Assembly: GCA_030263285.1 (NCBI GenBank) | Contig: SZYB01000002.1 | Span: 457,791 to 521,790, forward strand | DNA: 64,000 nt | Origin: Bergeyella sp. | Lineage (GTDB): Bacteria; Bacteroidota; Bacteroidia; Flavobacteriales; Weeksellaceae | Reading direction: 5' to 3' | Part shown: in pieces, positions 43,438-52,905 of the stretch | Numbering within the stretch: position 1 is the stretch's first letter | Layout: each line of letters opens with the position of its first letter | Position numbers and translations under genes: made by a program | Notes under the pieces: model-generated | Database searches by the model: none | What the model saw: only the letters and a program-made list of their open reading frames with translations | Told to the model about the DNA's origin: nothing

Positions 43438-46050
43438 ATGAACCTCAATAAATTCACGATAAAGTCCCAGGAGTCTATCCAAAAGGCTCAGCAGGTGGCA
43501 ATGGAGTTTACTAATCAGAGTATAGAACCCCAGCACATTTTAGAAGGGATATTCCAGACGGATGAGAGCATATCTGCATTTTTGCTGAAGAAATCAGAGG
43601 CAGACGGCGCTTTGGTGCGCGGCAGGAACAGGGAGAGCATAGAGCATTTGCCTAAGGTAGAGGGCGGGAATCTTTATCTTTCCTCATCGGCGAATAAGGT
43701 GCTGTTAGACGCGCAAAATGAAGCCAAGAAAATGGGAGATGAGTATGTTACGATAGAACACCTTTGGCTTGCGCTCATAGAGGTAAGTTCTGAAGTGTCG
43801 AAAATGCTTAAAGACATGGGGGTTACAAAGAGTATTTTAGAGGCGGGGATTAAGGAGTTGAGAAAGGGGAGTCGGGCGACCTCTGCAGGTTCTGAAGAAA
43901 CTTACCAGAGCCTTAGTAAGTATGCCAAAAACTTCAACGAGTTGGCAGCAGAAGGCAAATTAGACCCTGTCATTGGCAGGGATGAAGAGATCAGAAGGGT
44001 ACTTCAGATTCTCTCCAGAAGATCAAAGAATAATCCTATCCTTATAGGAGAACCGGGGGTAGGAAAGACGGCCATAGCGGAGGGAATTGCTCATAGAATT
44101 ATATCGGGGGATGTTCCGGAAAATTTGATGGATAAGACTTTGTATTCTTTGGATATGGGAGCGCTTATTGCGGGGGCAAAGTATAAGGGAGAGTTTGAGG
44201 AAAGGTTAAAGTCTGTGGTAAATGAGGTAATAAAATCCGAAGGGCAGATTATCTTGTTTATAGACGAGATTCACACTCTTGTGGGAGCAGGAGGAGGCGA
44301 AGGCGCAATGGACGCAGCTAATATACTTAAGCCCGCTTTGGCCAGAGGAGAATTAAGGGCCATTGGCGCTACCACGCTTAATGAGTACCAAAAGTATTTT
44401 GAAAAAGACAAGGCGCTGGAAAGGCGTTTTCAGAAGGTAATGGTGGAGGAGCCGGATACAGAGTCCGCCATCTCTATCCTCAGGGGGATTAAAGATAAAT
44501 ACGAAGCTCACCACAAAGTACGCATAAAGGATGAGGCAATCATCTCTGCGGTAGAGATGTCTCAGCGATATATTTCGGATCGGTTTTTACCCGACAAGGC
44601 GATAGATCTGATAGATGAGGCATCTGCAAAGCTTCGTATGGAGATCAATTCAAAGCCGGAGGAACTGGACGTGTTGGACAGAAAGTTGATGCAGATGGAG
44701 ATAGAGTTGGCGGCCATTTCCAGAGAGGGAAATCAGATAAAAATAGATCATCTGAAAGAAGACATAGCGAAGGTGTCTGAGCAGAGGAACGAGATCAACG
44801 CAAAATGGCTCAAGGAAAAACAAAAAAGTGAAGATCTCACACAGCTCAAGAAAGAGATAGAAGTGTTAAAGTTAGAGGCAGAAAGGGCTTCAAGAATTGG
44901 CGATTATGCCAAGGTTGCAGAGATACAATATGGCTCTGTCAAGGAGAAAGAATCCGAATTGGAAAAGCTGGAGCTAGAGATGCAAAATACGCAGAATGAG
45001 CTGATAAAAGAGGAGGTAACTGCAGAAAATATATCTGAGGTGATTTCTAAGTGGACGGGGATTCCTGTGACCAAGCTTCTGCAAAGCGAAAGGGAAAAAC
45101 TTCTTCATCTGGAAGATGAGCTGCACAGGAGGGTGGTAGGACAGGAGGAGGCAATAGAGGCAGTAGCGGATGCCATCCGGAGAAATAGAGCAGGACTCAA
45201 TGATGAAAAGAAACCGATAGGTTCTTTCCTTTTTTTGGGGACTACCGGAGTAGGAAAAACAGAGCTTGCCAAGGCGCTTGCCGAGTTTTTGTTTGATGAC
45301 GAGAATAATATGACCCGTATTGATATGAGTGAATACCAGGAGCGTCATAGCGTCTCCAGGTTGGTAGGAGCACCTCCCGGATATGTGGGTTATGATGAGG
45401 GGGGACAGCTTACTGAGGCGGTGAGGAGACGTCCTTATTCGGTGGTTCTCTTGGACGAAATCGAGAAGGCGCATCCTGATGTTTTTAATACGTTGTTGCA
45501 GGTTCTGGACGACGGTAGGCTTACAGACAATAAAGGAAGGCTGGTGAACTTTAAAAATTCTATCATTATTATGACGAGCAATTTGGGCTCGCACATCATT
45601 AGGGAGAATTTTGAGGAACTCAAAGAAAATAATGCGGAAGGGGTGATAGAAAAAACAAAAGGGGAGGTGTTTTCCCTCCTTAAGCAAACCCTTAGGCCCG
45701 AGTTTCTCAACAGGATAGATGAGGTGGTACTTTTTCAGCCACTGAGCAAAAAAGAGATCGGTAGGATTGTGCAATATCAGCTCAGGGCTTTTAATGGAAT
45801 GTTGGAGAAAAGAGGAATTATAATGTCGGCTTCAGATGATGCAATAAAGTACATTACGGAGAAGGGTTACGATCCTGTTTTTGGGGCAAGGCCTCTTAAG
45901 AGGGTGTTGCAGCAAGAGGTACTCAATAAGCTGTCAAAGGAGATTTTGGCAGGAAAAGTAAACGATGGTGACAGAATTACTTTAGATTATTTTAACGAAA
46001 GCGGACTGGTGTTTGTTCCCGTTAATGATAAAGATGAGGTAGGGCAATAG
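43438..46050 (+). CDS. clpB: ATP-dependent chaperone ClpB
   Basis: 870 residues. The N domain starts 'MNLNKFTIKSQESIQKAQQVAMEF'. AAA1 has Walker A 'GEPGVGKT' and 'IDEIHTLVGAG'. A coiled-coil middle domain (about 400-530) is present, a ClpB hallmark absent from ClpA. AAA2 has 'GTTGVGKTELAKALAEFLF' and 'LLDEIEKAHPDV', and 'GARPLKRVLQ' is sensor 2. It disaggregates proteins together with DnaK. No CIRCE-like element was seen in the 208-bp upstream gap. Confidence 0.97.
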   Translation: MNLNKFTIKSQESIQKAQQVAMEFTNQSIEPQHILEGIFQTDESISAFLLKKSEADGALVRGRNRESIEHLPKVEGGNLYLSSSANKVLLDAQNEAKKMGDEYVTIEHLWLALIEVSSEVSKMLKDMGVTKSILEAGIKELRKGSRATSAGSEETYQSLSKYAKNFNELAAEGKLDPVIGRDEEIRRVLQILSRRSKNNPILIGEPGVGKTAIAEGIAHRIISGDVPENLMDKTLYSLDMGALIAGAKYKGEFEERLKSVVNEVIKSEGQIILFIDEIHTLVGAGGGEGAMDAANILKPALARGELRAIGATTLNEYQKYFEKDKALERRFQKVMVEEPDTESAISILRGIKDKYEAHHKVRIKDEAIISAVEMSQRYISDRFLPDKAIDLIDEASAKLRMEINSKPEELDVLDRKLMQMEIELAAISREGNQIKIDHLKEDIAKVSEQRNEINAKWLKEKQKSEDLTQLKKEIEVLKLEAERASRIGDYAKVAEIQYGSVKEKESELEKLELEMQNTQNELIKEEVTAENISEVISKWTGIPVTKLLQSEREKLLHLEDELHRRVVGQEEAIEAVADAIRRNRAGLNDEKKPIGSFLFLGTTGVGKTELAKALAEFLFDDENNMTRIDMSEYQERHSVSRLVGAPPGYVGYDEGGQLTEAVRRRPYSVVLLDEIEKAHPDVFNTLLQVLDDGRLTDNKGRLVNFKNSIIIMTSNLGSHIIRENFEELKENNAEGVIEKTKGEVFSLLKQTLRPEFLNRIDEVVLFQPLSKKEIGRIVQYQLRAFNGMLEKRGIIMSASDDAIKYITEKGYDPVFGARPLKRVLQQEVLNKLSKEILAGKVNDGDRITLDYFNESGLVFVPVNDKDEVGQ

Positions 46051-46680
46051 TTTGGAAGGGGGCTTTTGGGTTTTTCATATTCAATACAACAAGAGCGTTA
46101 TGTCTGTTGTCCGTGGCCGGGTTTGGTGTTGAATGTAGAAATTCGAGAGTAAAAAGTAAGATACTGTAAATTGCCAGAAAGGGAGTATTTGTGAAAAATT
46201 GGGAATTTTCACACGGTGGTGCTTTATTTCTTTCGGTTTGGCTTTTTTAAACTTTGGAGAAGTTTAAATTCTAAAAAAACAGGAATTGCATTATCGATTT
46301 TAAGACATAAAAAACAAAAAAGGAATACGAGGCAGGACGAAGTGGGAGGCATGGCTCTCCCATCATCGAACTTTATAGGTATTGGAGACGTTTTCTTTCC
46401 AGCGGTATAAGTCCCGCCAACGGGCTTCCCAAGATCAAAGAATCGGATCAGAAAAATGGTCGTCTTAAAAAGATGTTGCTGATTCAAGTGAGAAGCTATT
46501 CGAATAGAAATTGGACTTTCCGCAGGCTGAATGCGATGAGTTTACGTGATGCCCCCCATCTGAGATGATGCTATGGGGGATCCATAAAATGGGCAAACGG
46601 AATATCCTTTTCATATCTCTGTATTGTAGAAGAATTTAATTTTAGGTTTTTTATAAAAGTTTGTTTAGGACAGTATTTTT
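46051..46680. other. Non-coding gap before the secreted repeat proteins
   Basis: 630 bp. A 64-codon frame at 46216-46410 does not look coding. A strong hairpin CCCCCAT (46553-46559) / ATGGGGG (46573-46579), 13-nt loop, lacks a T-tail on either strand, so it is not an intrinsic terminator. The DNA marks the switch from core to accessory genes. Confidence 0.4.
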
Positions 46681-47922
46681 TTATAGAGACGTTGGGATTT
46701 TATCCTGATGTACATGGGCATTACATGTAGTAAATGCAGCTAAAATATCATCAGCGTTGGAAATGGTAGTTAGGGTGAGCCTGGTATATGGTTCAGATCC
46801 TGAGGCTATATAAGAAATTCCTCCCCTGTTTACGCAAGACAACACCGGTAGCGCAATGACGGTGAGTCGCTCTCCTGACTTCACAAGGTTTAGGAATGAA
46901 ACTGTTCCCCGAATATTGTTCATTTTCATTGATACAGGCTCCCCATTTTTATTGTAAGCGGTCAATACACTAGAATCTCCGTTCTCCAAAGTTGATCCAC
47001 ATCCATACCAGTTAGACTTCAGCCCGATATTATTTACAGGTTTGCTAAACACTAGGGTTATTGAGGCGATATCGTTGGCTGCGGGACCTAATCTAAAATA
47101 GGCTTTAGGATTGAGCAGGGTAATTCCTCCTACAGTTCTTTGGTGCTCAGTTCTATATCCATTATCAGCCGCTGTTTTATCGGGATTACTTCCCTCCGTA
47201 ATTCTGTATACTTCAACGGTTTCTCCTCCTATCACTAGTCGGGTTGGGTTATTTTTATCTTTGGAAATATTGACTCCCCATTCGCTTTCTTCTGTACACT
47301 TGCTGGACGGAACCGAAACGGGCAACGAAAATTTACAAGACTTTCCTCCAAAGTTTAGTAAGAAATTGGCTTTTTCTCCCTCTCCATAAGGGAGTCCACT
47401 GATGTTTAGAACAATGCTGCCATCACCTTTGTTTAGTTTTCCCGCAGGGGCTTTTGCTGTGAGTCCCATTATCCCGGTAGAAGTGATTTCTATAGCCTCA
47501 TAGGGCTGTTCGTTGCCCCTCATGTATCTAATTGATTTGCTGCCTGTACTTGGTAAATAGGTCGCATAGTGATTTCCTTTTGTGGTAATGCCACAATCTA
47601 GGTCTCCAACTTCTGCTAAAGTTGATTTTTCGGATAAACATTCAGACCAAGTATCTCCATGCTCTGAACTATTATGTCGGTATACCCTTACGCAATTAAG
47701 ACGAGAGTCGTAGACTACGGTGCCTGGGGCTACATCGTCGCCTGTGGGATTGACTATATTTTTTTCCGGATCAGGATTGGTGGGAAGAACAAGCCCCATG
47801 GTATGGTTTTCTCCCTTATTGATATCCAGCGCACCTCTGGGATTAGCAGTGTCTATGCCCACTTGAGAGAACATAATACCCATAAAAAATATCAATATTA
47901 ATAAACAAATTTTCTTATTCAT
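46681..47922 (-). CDS. Secreted repeat-containing protein, paralogue A (unknown function)
   Basis: 413 residues from MNKKICLLILIFFMGIMFSQ (signal peptide). After it comes 'VGIDTANPRGALDINKGE', the 'GIGTxxPxGALDI' motif found at the start of many secreted or fibre-like Bacteroidota proteins. One beta-rich repeat follows at about residues 108-204 ('YLPSTGSKSIRY...AIEITSTGIMGLTAKAPAGK'), then a C-terminal domain of about 190 residues shared with paralogue B ('PVNNIGLKSNWYGCG', 'SGSEPYTRLTLTT'). I do not recognise a named family. No T9SS C-terminal sorting domain is obvious. Likely surface or secreted. Confidence 0.8.
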   Translation of the reverse strand: MNKKICLLILIFFMGIMFSQVGIDTANPRGALDINKGENHTMGLVLPTNPDPEKNIVNPTGDDVAPGTVVYDSRLNCVRVYRHNSSEHGDTWSECLSEKSTLAEVGDLDCGITTKGNHYATYLPSTGSKSIRYMRGNEQPYEAIEITSTGIMGLTAKAPAGKLNKGDGSIVLNISGLPYGEGEKANFLLNFGGKSCKFSLPVSVPSSKCTEESEWGVNISKDKNNPTRLVIGGETVEVYRITEGSNPDKTAADNGYRTEHQRTVGGITLLNPKAYFRLGPAANDIASITLVFSKPVNNIGLKSNWYGCGSTLENGDSSVLTAYNKNGEPVSMKMNNIRGTVSFLNLVKSGERLTVIALPVLSCVNRGGISYIASGSEPYTRLTLTTISNADDILAAFTTCNAHVHQDKIPTSL

Positions 47923-48698
47923 TTTGTAAATAATTTTTATGTTTAAAATCCGCCGCAAATGTAATTTTTTTATCCTAAAGCAGAAAAATAAATTAAAAAA
48001 ATATCTATTCTATTTATTTTTTTTATAAAAAACATAATTTAAATAAAATTATAATATTATTTTTGTTCAATTGAATTTATATTTGAAAAATAACACGTAG
48101 TTATGTTTTTATATTTTAGAATAATTATATACCGGCGAATTATGGTGGCAGCATGTAAACTGTGTACAAATTGACCGTAAAAGAATCAATTGGAGGGTTG
48201 AGGTTTTGTTTCTTGCTTGAAATTACAGAATGTTTAATTATTTTTTTATACCCCTAGTTTGATTTTGGCTTCTCTCTTTTTTTCGGATAATTTCTTCTTT
48301 TACAATAGATTTTCTTTACGTATCTGTTTTGTTTTTTTTGTAAAATATTATTTACGACTATCAAAATTAGAGGATTAAAATTGTCTAAATATGAATAAAT
48401 CTTGTTTTCAGATTTATTTAGTTTTTCCTTGTTTTGGTGATTTTACACAATCGATAGGGGAAAAAGCTGTGTTTTTTATGATTACACAGGGGGCAAACAG
48501 GAGTTTCGACAAACTCATCAAAAGAGGTTTTTTTATCCCATTCCAGTCTTTACGAAAGTGTCCTCTCAACATATAATAATCTATAAAACCAAAGATTAAC
48601 TATTTAGACATTATGAATACAAAACAACGCGTCATAATATGACGCGTTGTTTTGTATAAAAGCATGTAGTGTTTATCTAGTTCTGTGTATACCTTTTT
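47923..48698. other. AT-rich spacer between the two paralogues
   Basis: About 780 bp, extremely AT-rich around 47980-48120. A 61-codon forward frame at 48391-48576 has weak coding character and is not called. The notable feature is the 41-nt perfect palindrome at 48617-48657. Confidence 0.4.
48617..48657 (-). terminator. Perfect 41-nt palindrome, probable terminator of paralogue B
   Basis: Arms of 20 bp (48617-48636 and 48638-48657) around a single central A, with a GC core ACGCGTCAT. It lies 41 bp beyond the stop of the reverse-strand paralogue B gene, so a strong terminator is the simplest reading. The exact symmetry and 1-nt spacer are unusual for a terminator. Confidence 0.55.
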
Positions 48699-50192
48699 TT
48701 ATTTATCGGGATATACAGAAGCATTACATGTAGTAAACGAAGCCAGGATATCATCAACATTGGTAGTTGTAGTCAAAGTGAGTCTGGTATAGGGTTCGGA
48801 TCCAGTGGCGATATAAGAAATTGCCCCATTATTTCCACAAGACATATTGGGTCGCCCAGCGGCAATAAGTTGCCTTCCTGACTTCACAAGACTCAGATAT
48901 GAATAATCTCCTGTAATATTATTCATCTCCATCAATATAGGGTTTCCGTCTTTATTGTAGGCGGTTAGCGCACTAGAATCTCCGGTCTTTGCAGTTTTTC
49001 CACATCTATACCAGTTAGACTTCAGCCCGATATTATTTACGGGTTTGCTAAACACAAGGGTCATAGAAGTTACGTGTTTGGCCGTGGGACCCAACCTAAA
49101 ATAAGCTTCGGGATTAAGCAACTCAACTCCTCCTTTGGTTGCATGTTTACCTCCATATCCGGCACGGGACGCAGGTGTGTCGGGTTTTTTCCCTTCTGTG
49201 ATTCTGTATACCTCAACAGTCTCCTCTCCTATGATTAGTTTGGTAGGGTTATTTTTATCTTTAGAGATATTGACTCCCCATTCAGTCTCTTTTGTACACT
49301 TGTCGGACGGAGCCGAAACGGATGCCGAAAACGAACAAGAGCTGCCTCCGAGGTTTATCAAGAAACGTGCTTCCCCTTCTGAAGAAGGGGAGCCGTTAAT
49401 GTTTAAGGTAATGCTGCCGTTACCGTTGGAGAGTTTACCGGCGGGTGCGCTGGCGGTAAGTCCATTTACTCCGGTAGAAGCAATTTCTATAGCTCCGTAA
49501 GGTTGTCCGTTGCCTCCTGTATAGTGGATTAATTTATTTCCCGTACTTGGTAAATAAGATATATACCTTCCTTTTGTGGGAGTGTCATTACAGTTTAGGG
49601 AAGCTACGGTCGGGTTTATCTCACTGACAGCTACGGAAAAGGTACAAGACTTTTTTTCAAGATTTACCCTGAAATTGGCCTCACCTTTCCCTTTGGGTGT
49701 ACCACTAATGTTTAGTGTTATACTGCCGCTGCCGTTGGAGAACTTTCCTGCAGGGGCCTTTGCTGTAAGGCCTGTTACTCCGGTGGAAGAGATTTCTATA
49801 GTTTTGTAGCTTCCACCATTTCCTCCTGTGTAGCGGATTACTTTTCTTCCGCTGCTGGGTTTGCCCAATGAGTATGTCCCCGTAAGAGTCCCACTGGCAC
49901 AATCCAGCGTAAATTCTGATTCGGATAGGCATTTGGACCAGCCTGCGGGTTTATATACCCTTACGCAATTGAGGCCGGAGTCATATATGATGGTGCCCAC
50001 AGCCACACTTCCTCCCATAGGATTGATTATATTTTCTGCATCTGCATTGGTGGGAAGAACGAGCCCCATGGTGTTGGTTTCCCCTTTGTTGATGTCCAGT
50101 GCCCCCCTGGGCCTGGTGGTGCCTATCCCTACTTGAGAGAAAATAATACTTTGAAAAAACATCAGCAGCAATAAACAAATTTTTTTATTCAT
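48699..50192 (-). CDS. Secreted repeat-containing protein, paralogue B (unknown function)
   Basis: 497 residues from MNKKICLLLLMFFQSIIFSQ (signal peptide). It has the same plan as paralogue A but with two copies of the about 95-residue repeat (residues 96-190 and 201-293; 'EISSTGVTGLTAKAPAGKFS' and 'EIASTGVNGLTASAPAGKLS'). The N-terminal 'VGIGTTRPRGALDINKGE' and the C-terminal domain ('FSKPVNNIGLKSNWYRCG') are nearly identical to A. The difference in repeat number shows duplication and recombination. It sits directly beside the integrase, transcribed away from it. Confidence 0.8.
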   Translation of the reverse strand: MNKKICLLLLMFFQSIIFSQVGIGTTRPRGALDINKGETNTMGLVLPTNADAENIINPMGGSVAVGTIIYDSGLNCVRVYKPAGWSKCLSESEFTLDCASGTLTGTYSLGKPSSGRKVIRYTGGNGGSYKTIEISSTGVTGLTAKAPAGKFSNGSGSITLNISGTPKGKGEANFRVNLEKKSCTFSVAVSEINPTVASLNCNDTPTKGRYISYLPSTGNKLIHYTGGNGQPYGAIEIASTGVNGLTASAPAGKLSNGNGSITLNINGSPSSEGEARFLINLGGSSCSFSASVSAPSDKCTKETEWGVNISKDKNNPTKLIIGEETVEVYRITEGKKPDTPASRAGYGGKHATKGGVELLNPEAYFRLGPTAKHVTSMTLVFSKPVNNIGLKSNWYRCGKTAKTGDSSALTAYNKDGNPILMEMNNITGDYSYLSLVKSGRQLIAAGRPNMSCGNNGAISYIATGSEPYTRLTLTTTTNVDDILASFTTCNASVYPDK

Positions 50193-50395
50193 ATTCTCAA
50201 ATATTTTTTTAAGTTTTAAAGTTCCCAGAGATGACAAATATAAAAATAAACATAATTCTCAAAACACCCTTAAATACTTAATTTATGGCGTTTTTGGTTA
50301 TTTTAAATTACTCTTTTTTTTGTTGCTTAGTTTAAAAATACGTTCACTTGTCTTTACTTTTAGTTATATTTATGTCATATTGTTGACTTAAAAAT

Positions 50396-51637
50396 ATGGC
50401 TACCTTTAAAGCGGAAGTACAAAACAAAAGAGCGGACGGTACATATAACATCAGGATAAGGGTTACACACAACAGGGTGGTACGCAGAATTTCCACCAAC
50501 CTCTACGCTACGGGTGACGACCTTACTAAGGGTTTAAAGATAAAAAATGTCCGGTTGATTGTTCAGTGCGAAGAGCTTATACAGAAATGCAGAGAGATTT
50601 GCAATGCGCTGGGTTATGAAATCAACGCTCTTACGACGGACGAGCTGGTAGAGGACCTTAAAATGAAATTAAAAGGAGAAGGGCGCTTTAAATTGGATTT
50701 TATCCAATATATGAGAGAGAAGGCCAAAAATATGTCTGAAGGAACCGGGCAAAACTATAGGACGGTGGCAAATATTTTAGAGCGCTTTTCGGGTAATGTG
50801 GATATACTGGACATCAACTATACTTTTCTTAAAAACTTTGAGGCCTTTATAGCGAAGGAACCTAACCAGAAATTAAAAAACAAAAAAATACCTAAAGGGG
50901 ATTGTCCCTCTCAAAATCGTTATATGAGTTGTGTTCGGGCAATACACAACCAAGCCAAGTTGGAATTTAACGATGAGGACAGAGGGATTATCCGTATACC
51001 CCAATCGCCTTTCAGCCGCTTTAAAATTAAAAAAGAGGCCCTCTCTCGGAAGAGGGCTTTGACCGTAGATCAAATTCAGCGGATAATAGACCTGCCTTAC
51101 TCCGGGAAAAAGAGGAGAGATTTTGCCAAAGATTGTTTTATATTATCTTTTGCCTTGATCGGCATAAATAGCGTAGATATGTATTATGCAGGTAAACTTG
51201 CCAAAGGCATTTTAAAATACAATAGAAGAAAAACGACTACCAGAAGGGTAGACAAAGCTGAAATGCAGGTTAAAGCGGAGGGATGCTTGTCTTACCTTAT
51301 GGAGAAGTACCAAGACGATAAAAGGCTTTTCAGATTTTACAAAAAATACTCCAATCCAAGCACCTTTAACATAGCCATAAACAAAGGTCTTAAGATGATG
51401 GGCGAGGAGATAGGGGTAGACGATTTGGAATATTACGCTGCTCGTCACTCGTGGGCAACCATCGCAAGATCTGCTGCCGTCAACATAGATAAGGCGACGG
51501 TAAGCGAAGCTCTCAATCACGCCAACAACACGGTCACCGACATTTACATAGACAAAGATTGGCAGGTGATCTGGAACGCCAACGCTGCGGTGTTGGCATT
51601 ATTTGACTGGTCTGCGGTAGGTTATGATGTGCTTTAA
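50396..51637 (+). CDS. int: Tyrosine-type site-specific integrase
   Basis: 413 residues. An N-terminal arm-binding region (1-90) is followed by a SAM-like core-binding domain (about 98-210) and the catalytic domain. 'FALIGINSVDMYYAGKL' is the Arg I region with Asn in place of Arg, as in many Bacteroidota phage integrases. 'YYAARHSWATIARS' holds Arg II. The nucleophile Tyr is in 'TVTDIYIDKDW' (about residue 383). It catalyses integration and excision of the element to its right. attL should lie near it, but I could not define the core. Confidence 0.92.
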   Translation: MATFKAEVQNKRADGTYNIRIRVTHNRVVRRISTNLYATGDDLTKGLKIKNVRLIVQCEELIQKCREICNALGYEINALTTDELVEDLKMKLKGEGRFKLDFIQYMREKAKNMSEGTGQNYRTVANILERFSGNVDILDINYTFLKNFEAFIAKEPNQKLKNKKIPKGDCPSQNRYMSCVRAIHNQAKLEFNDEDRGIIRIPQSPFSRFKIKKEALSRKRALTVDQIQRIIDLPYSGKKRRDFAKDCFILSFALIGINSVDMYYAGKLAKGILKYNRRKTTTRRVDKAEMQVKAEGCLSYLMEKYQDDKRLFRFYKKYSNPSTFNIAINKGLKMMGEEIGVDDLEYYAARHSWATIARSAAVNIDKATVSEALNHANNTVTDIYIDKDWQVIWNANAAVLALFDWSAVGYDVL

Positions 51638-52092
51638 CCTCTATTTTGTAACTTCTTGCCAAGAACAAATATTGTGACTAGACCAAGTATTGTTCCCCCG
51701 CCTAATACCACAGCCGTTTGTTCGTGATTGTTCATAGCCAAAACATAAGAGACACCGGCAAAAATGACTGCAATGAAGAAACCAAAAAACTGACCTATAT
51801 AACTCTGAATGTTATTGGACTTAATAATACTAGCATCCATTTTTCGTCTGTGTTCGCTTTGTAATTCCACTTGTCTCATTAATCTTTCAGCTCCGTTTGG
51901 AATTAACCTGGCATAGCCACTTAGCGAATCAACATCTGGCAGAGGTCCATAATGCTGCGTCAACGTTGCAAAAGGAACTCCTCCTGCTTCTCTTTTTCTA
52001 TCCTCCGGAGAGGGTTCGTTGACGTTAAGATCTCCCGGAACCGTTCTGTCAACCTCTCCTGTTTTTTGGGGATTAGACTTTTCAGGACTCAT
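51634..52092 (-). CDS. DUF2335 membrane protein
   Basis: 152 residues. A soluble N-terminus holds the DUF2335 core 'YGPLPDVDSLSGYARLIPNGAERLMRQVELQSEHRRKMD' (about 48-86), followed by two membrane helices (about 100-118 and 126-145). Function unknown; the family is frequent in phages and mobile elements. It overlaps the end of int by 4 bp tail-to-tail and the upstream small gene by 11 bp. Confidence 0.8.
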   Translation of the reverse strand: MSPEKSNPQKTGEVDRTVPGDLNVNEPSPEDRKREAGGVPFATLTQHYGPLPDVDSLSGYARLIPNGAERLMRQVELQSEHRRKMDASIIKSNNIQSYIGQFFGFFIAVIFAGVSYVLAMNNHEQTAVVLGGGTILGLVTIFVLGKKLQNRG

Positions 52093-52297
52093 TATTTTTT
52101 TTGTTTTTCAATACATTTCTAAAGTCCTGTCCTACCATATACCAATCATTGGCTATCGCTTTTGCATCTGTCTCTCGAGGGTCGTCTTTTAAACGATCGT
52201 AAGAAAAATAAGAGCCGAAGATATTTAAAACACTCCCCATGCCTATGATGAAACTATTCCTAGGAAAAATAAACGCGGTTGACTTTTTTGTTTTCAT
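52082..52297 (-). CDS. Small hypothetical protein paired with DUF2335
   Basis: 71 residues, 'MKTKKSTAFIFPRNSFIIGMGSVLNIFGSY' then a charged C-terminus ('RLKDDPRETDAKAIANDWYMVG'). There is one weak hydrophobic segment (about 15-30). It overlaps the DUF2335 gene by 11 nt in another frame, indicating coupled translation and a joint function. Family not recognised. Confidence 0.65.
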   Translation of the reverse strand: MKTKKSTAFIFPRNSFIIGMGSVLNIFGSYFSYDRLKDDPRETDAKAIANDWYMVGQDFRNVLKNKKNNES

Positions 52298-52412
52298 TTG
52301 CTTAAATCTACTGTATCACAGACACAGCGAAGTTATAAAAAATTTTTTCTATTAAAACTTTTTTCAAAAATATTTTTATAGAGTATATATACAGTTTTAT
52401 CACTTAATTGCA

Positions 52413-52444
52413 TAAAAAAATCCCCCGGGCTTCGGCCCCGGGGA
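52413..52444 (-). terminator. Very strong UUCG-type terminator of the lipoprotein genes
   Basis: A GC-only stem (about CCCCGGG/CCCGGGG) capped by CTTCGG, with TTTTTT on the reverse-strand 3' side, 42 bp after the stop of the 52487 gene. Confidence 0.85.
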
Positions 52445-52486
52445 ACACTAAAAAAGATATCGCTATGAAACGGTCAGACAACTGTA

Positions 52487-52900
52487 TTAATTAATTTTGA
52501 CATACTCCTCAAATTTTACCCGGTTTTTACCGCACTCCTCAGAAGCGTACCAAAATTTTAAAGTCTCGCCTTTTACCTCTGCTTTGTTTCCGCATTTGGA
52601 CTCTTCGCCTTTGTAAGGTTTCAGTTTTAAGGTCCCGTTCTTGTAGGTGTAGGTACCTTTATATCCTCCAAATAGCTCAGGTCTGAGGGGAACTTTCGGA
52701 TCCAAAGCATCTACATAGGCTCCGTTTATATATTCTCCTCTTGAACTGAGTTTTATTCTTTTAAAATTATAGTTGTCGTCAGGATATTTGGCGACCCAAT
52801 CTCCCACAATCGCTGTATTATCCGTAAAGGTCTGAACATCCTTGTCCCTCGAGCATGAGGATATGGTTAATATTGAGACTAATAAGATTAAAGGTTTCAT
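52487..52900 (-). CDS. Small lipoprotein, prophage cargo, paralogue 2
   Basis: 137 residues. The signal peptide ends in lipobox 'ISSCS' (Cys16). 'FTDNTAIVGDWVAKYPDDNYNFKRI' and 'GTYTYKNGTLKLKPYKG...GETLKFWY' give a lipocalin-like beta-barrel pattern. It is paralogous to the neighbouring gene ('SSCSRDxD', 'FTDNxAIxG', 'GTYTYKxGxLK'). Located between int and the repressor, where temperate phages carry lysogenic-conversion genes, so surface exclusion or host-fitness roles are plausible but unproven. Confidence 0.75.
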   Translation of the reverse strand: MKPLILLVSILTISSCSRDKDVQTFTDNTAIVGDWVAKYPDDNYNFKRIKLSSRGEYINGAYVDALDPKVPLRPELFGGYKGTYTYKNGTLKLKPYKGEESKCGNKAEVKGETLKFWYASEECGKNRVKFEEYVKIN

Positions 52901-52905
52901 ATTAT

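Noticed and set aside
44974..45774. 266-codon reverse frame inside clpB
   Set aside because: Shadow of the conserved ClpB AAA2 domain.
46216..46487. Overlapping short frames on both strands
   Set aside because: Low complexity, no homology I can recognise, and mutually shadowing.
48391..48576. 61-codon forward frame between the paralogues
   Set aside because: Weak coding character in very AT-rich DNA, with no neighbour to support it.
48617..48657. Chromosomal dif site
   Set aside because: The sequence does not resemble the XerCD dif layout (two 11-bp arms around a 6-8 bp centre with the known half-site consensus).
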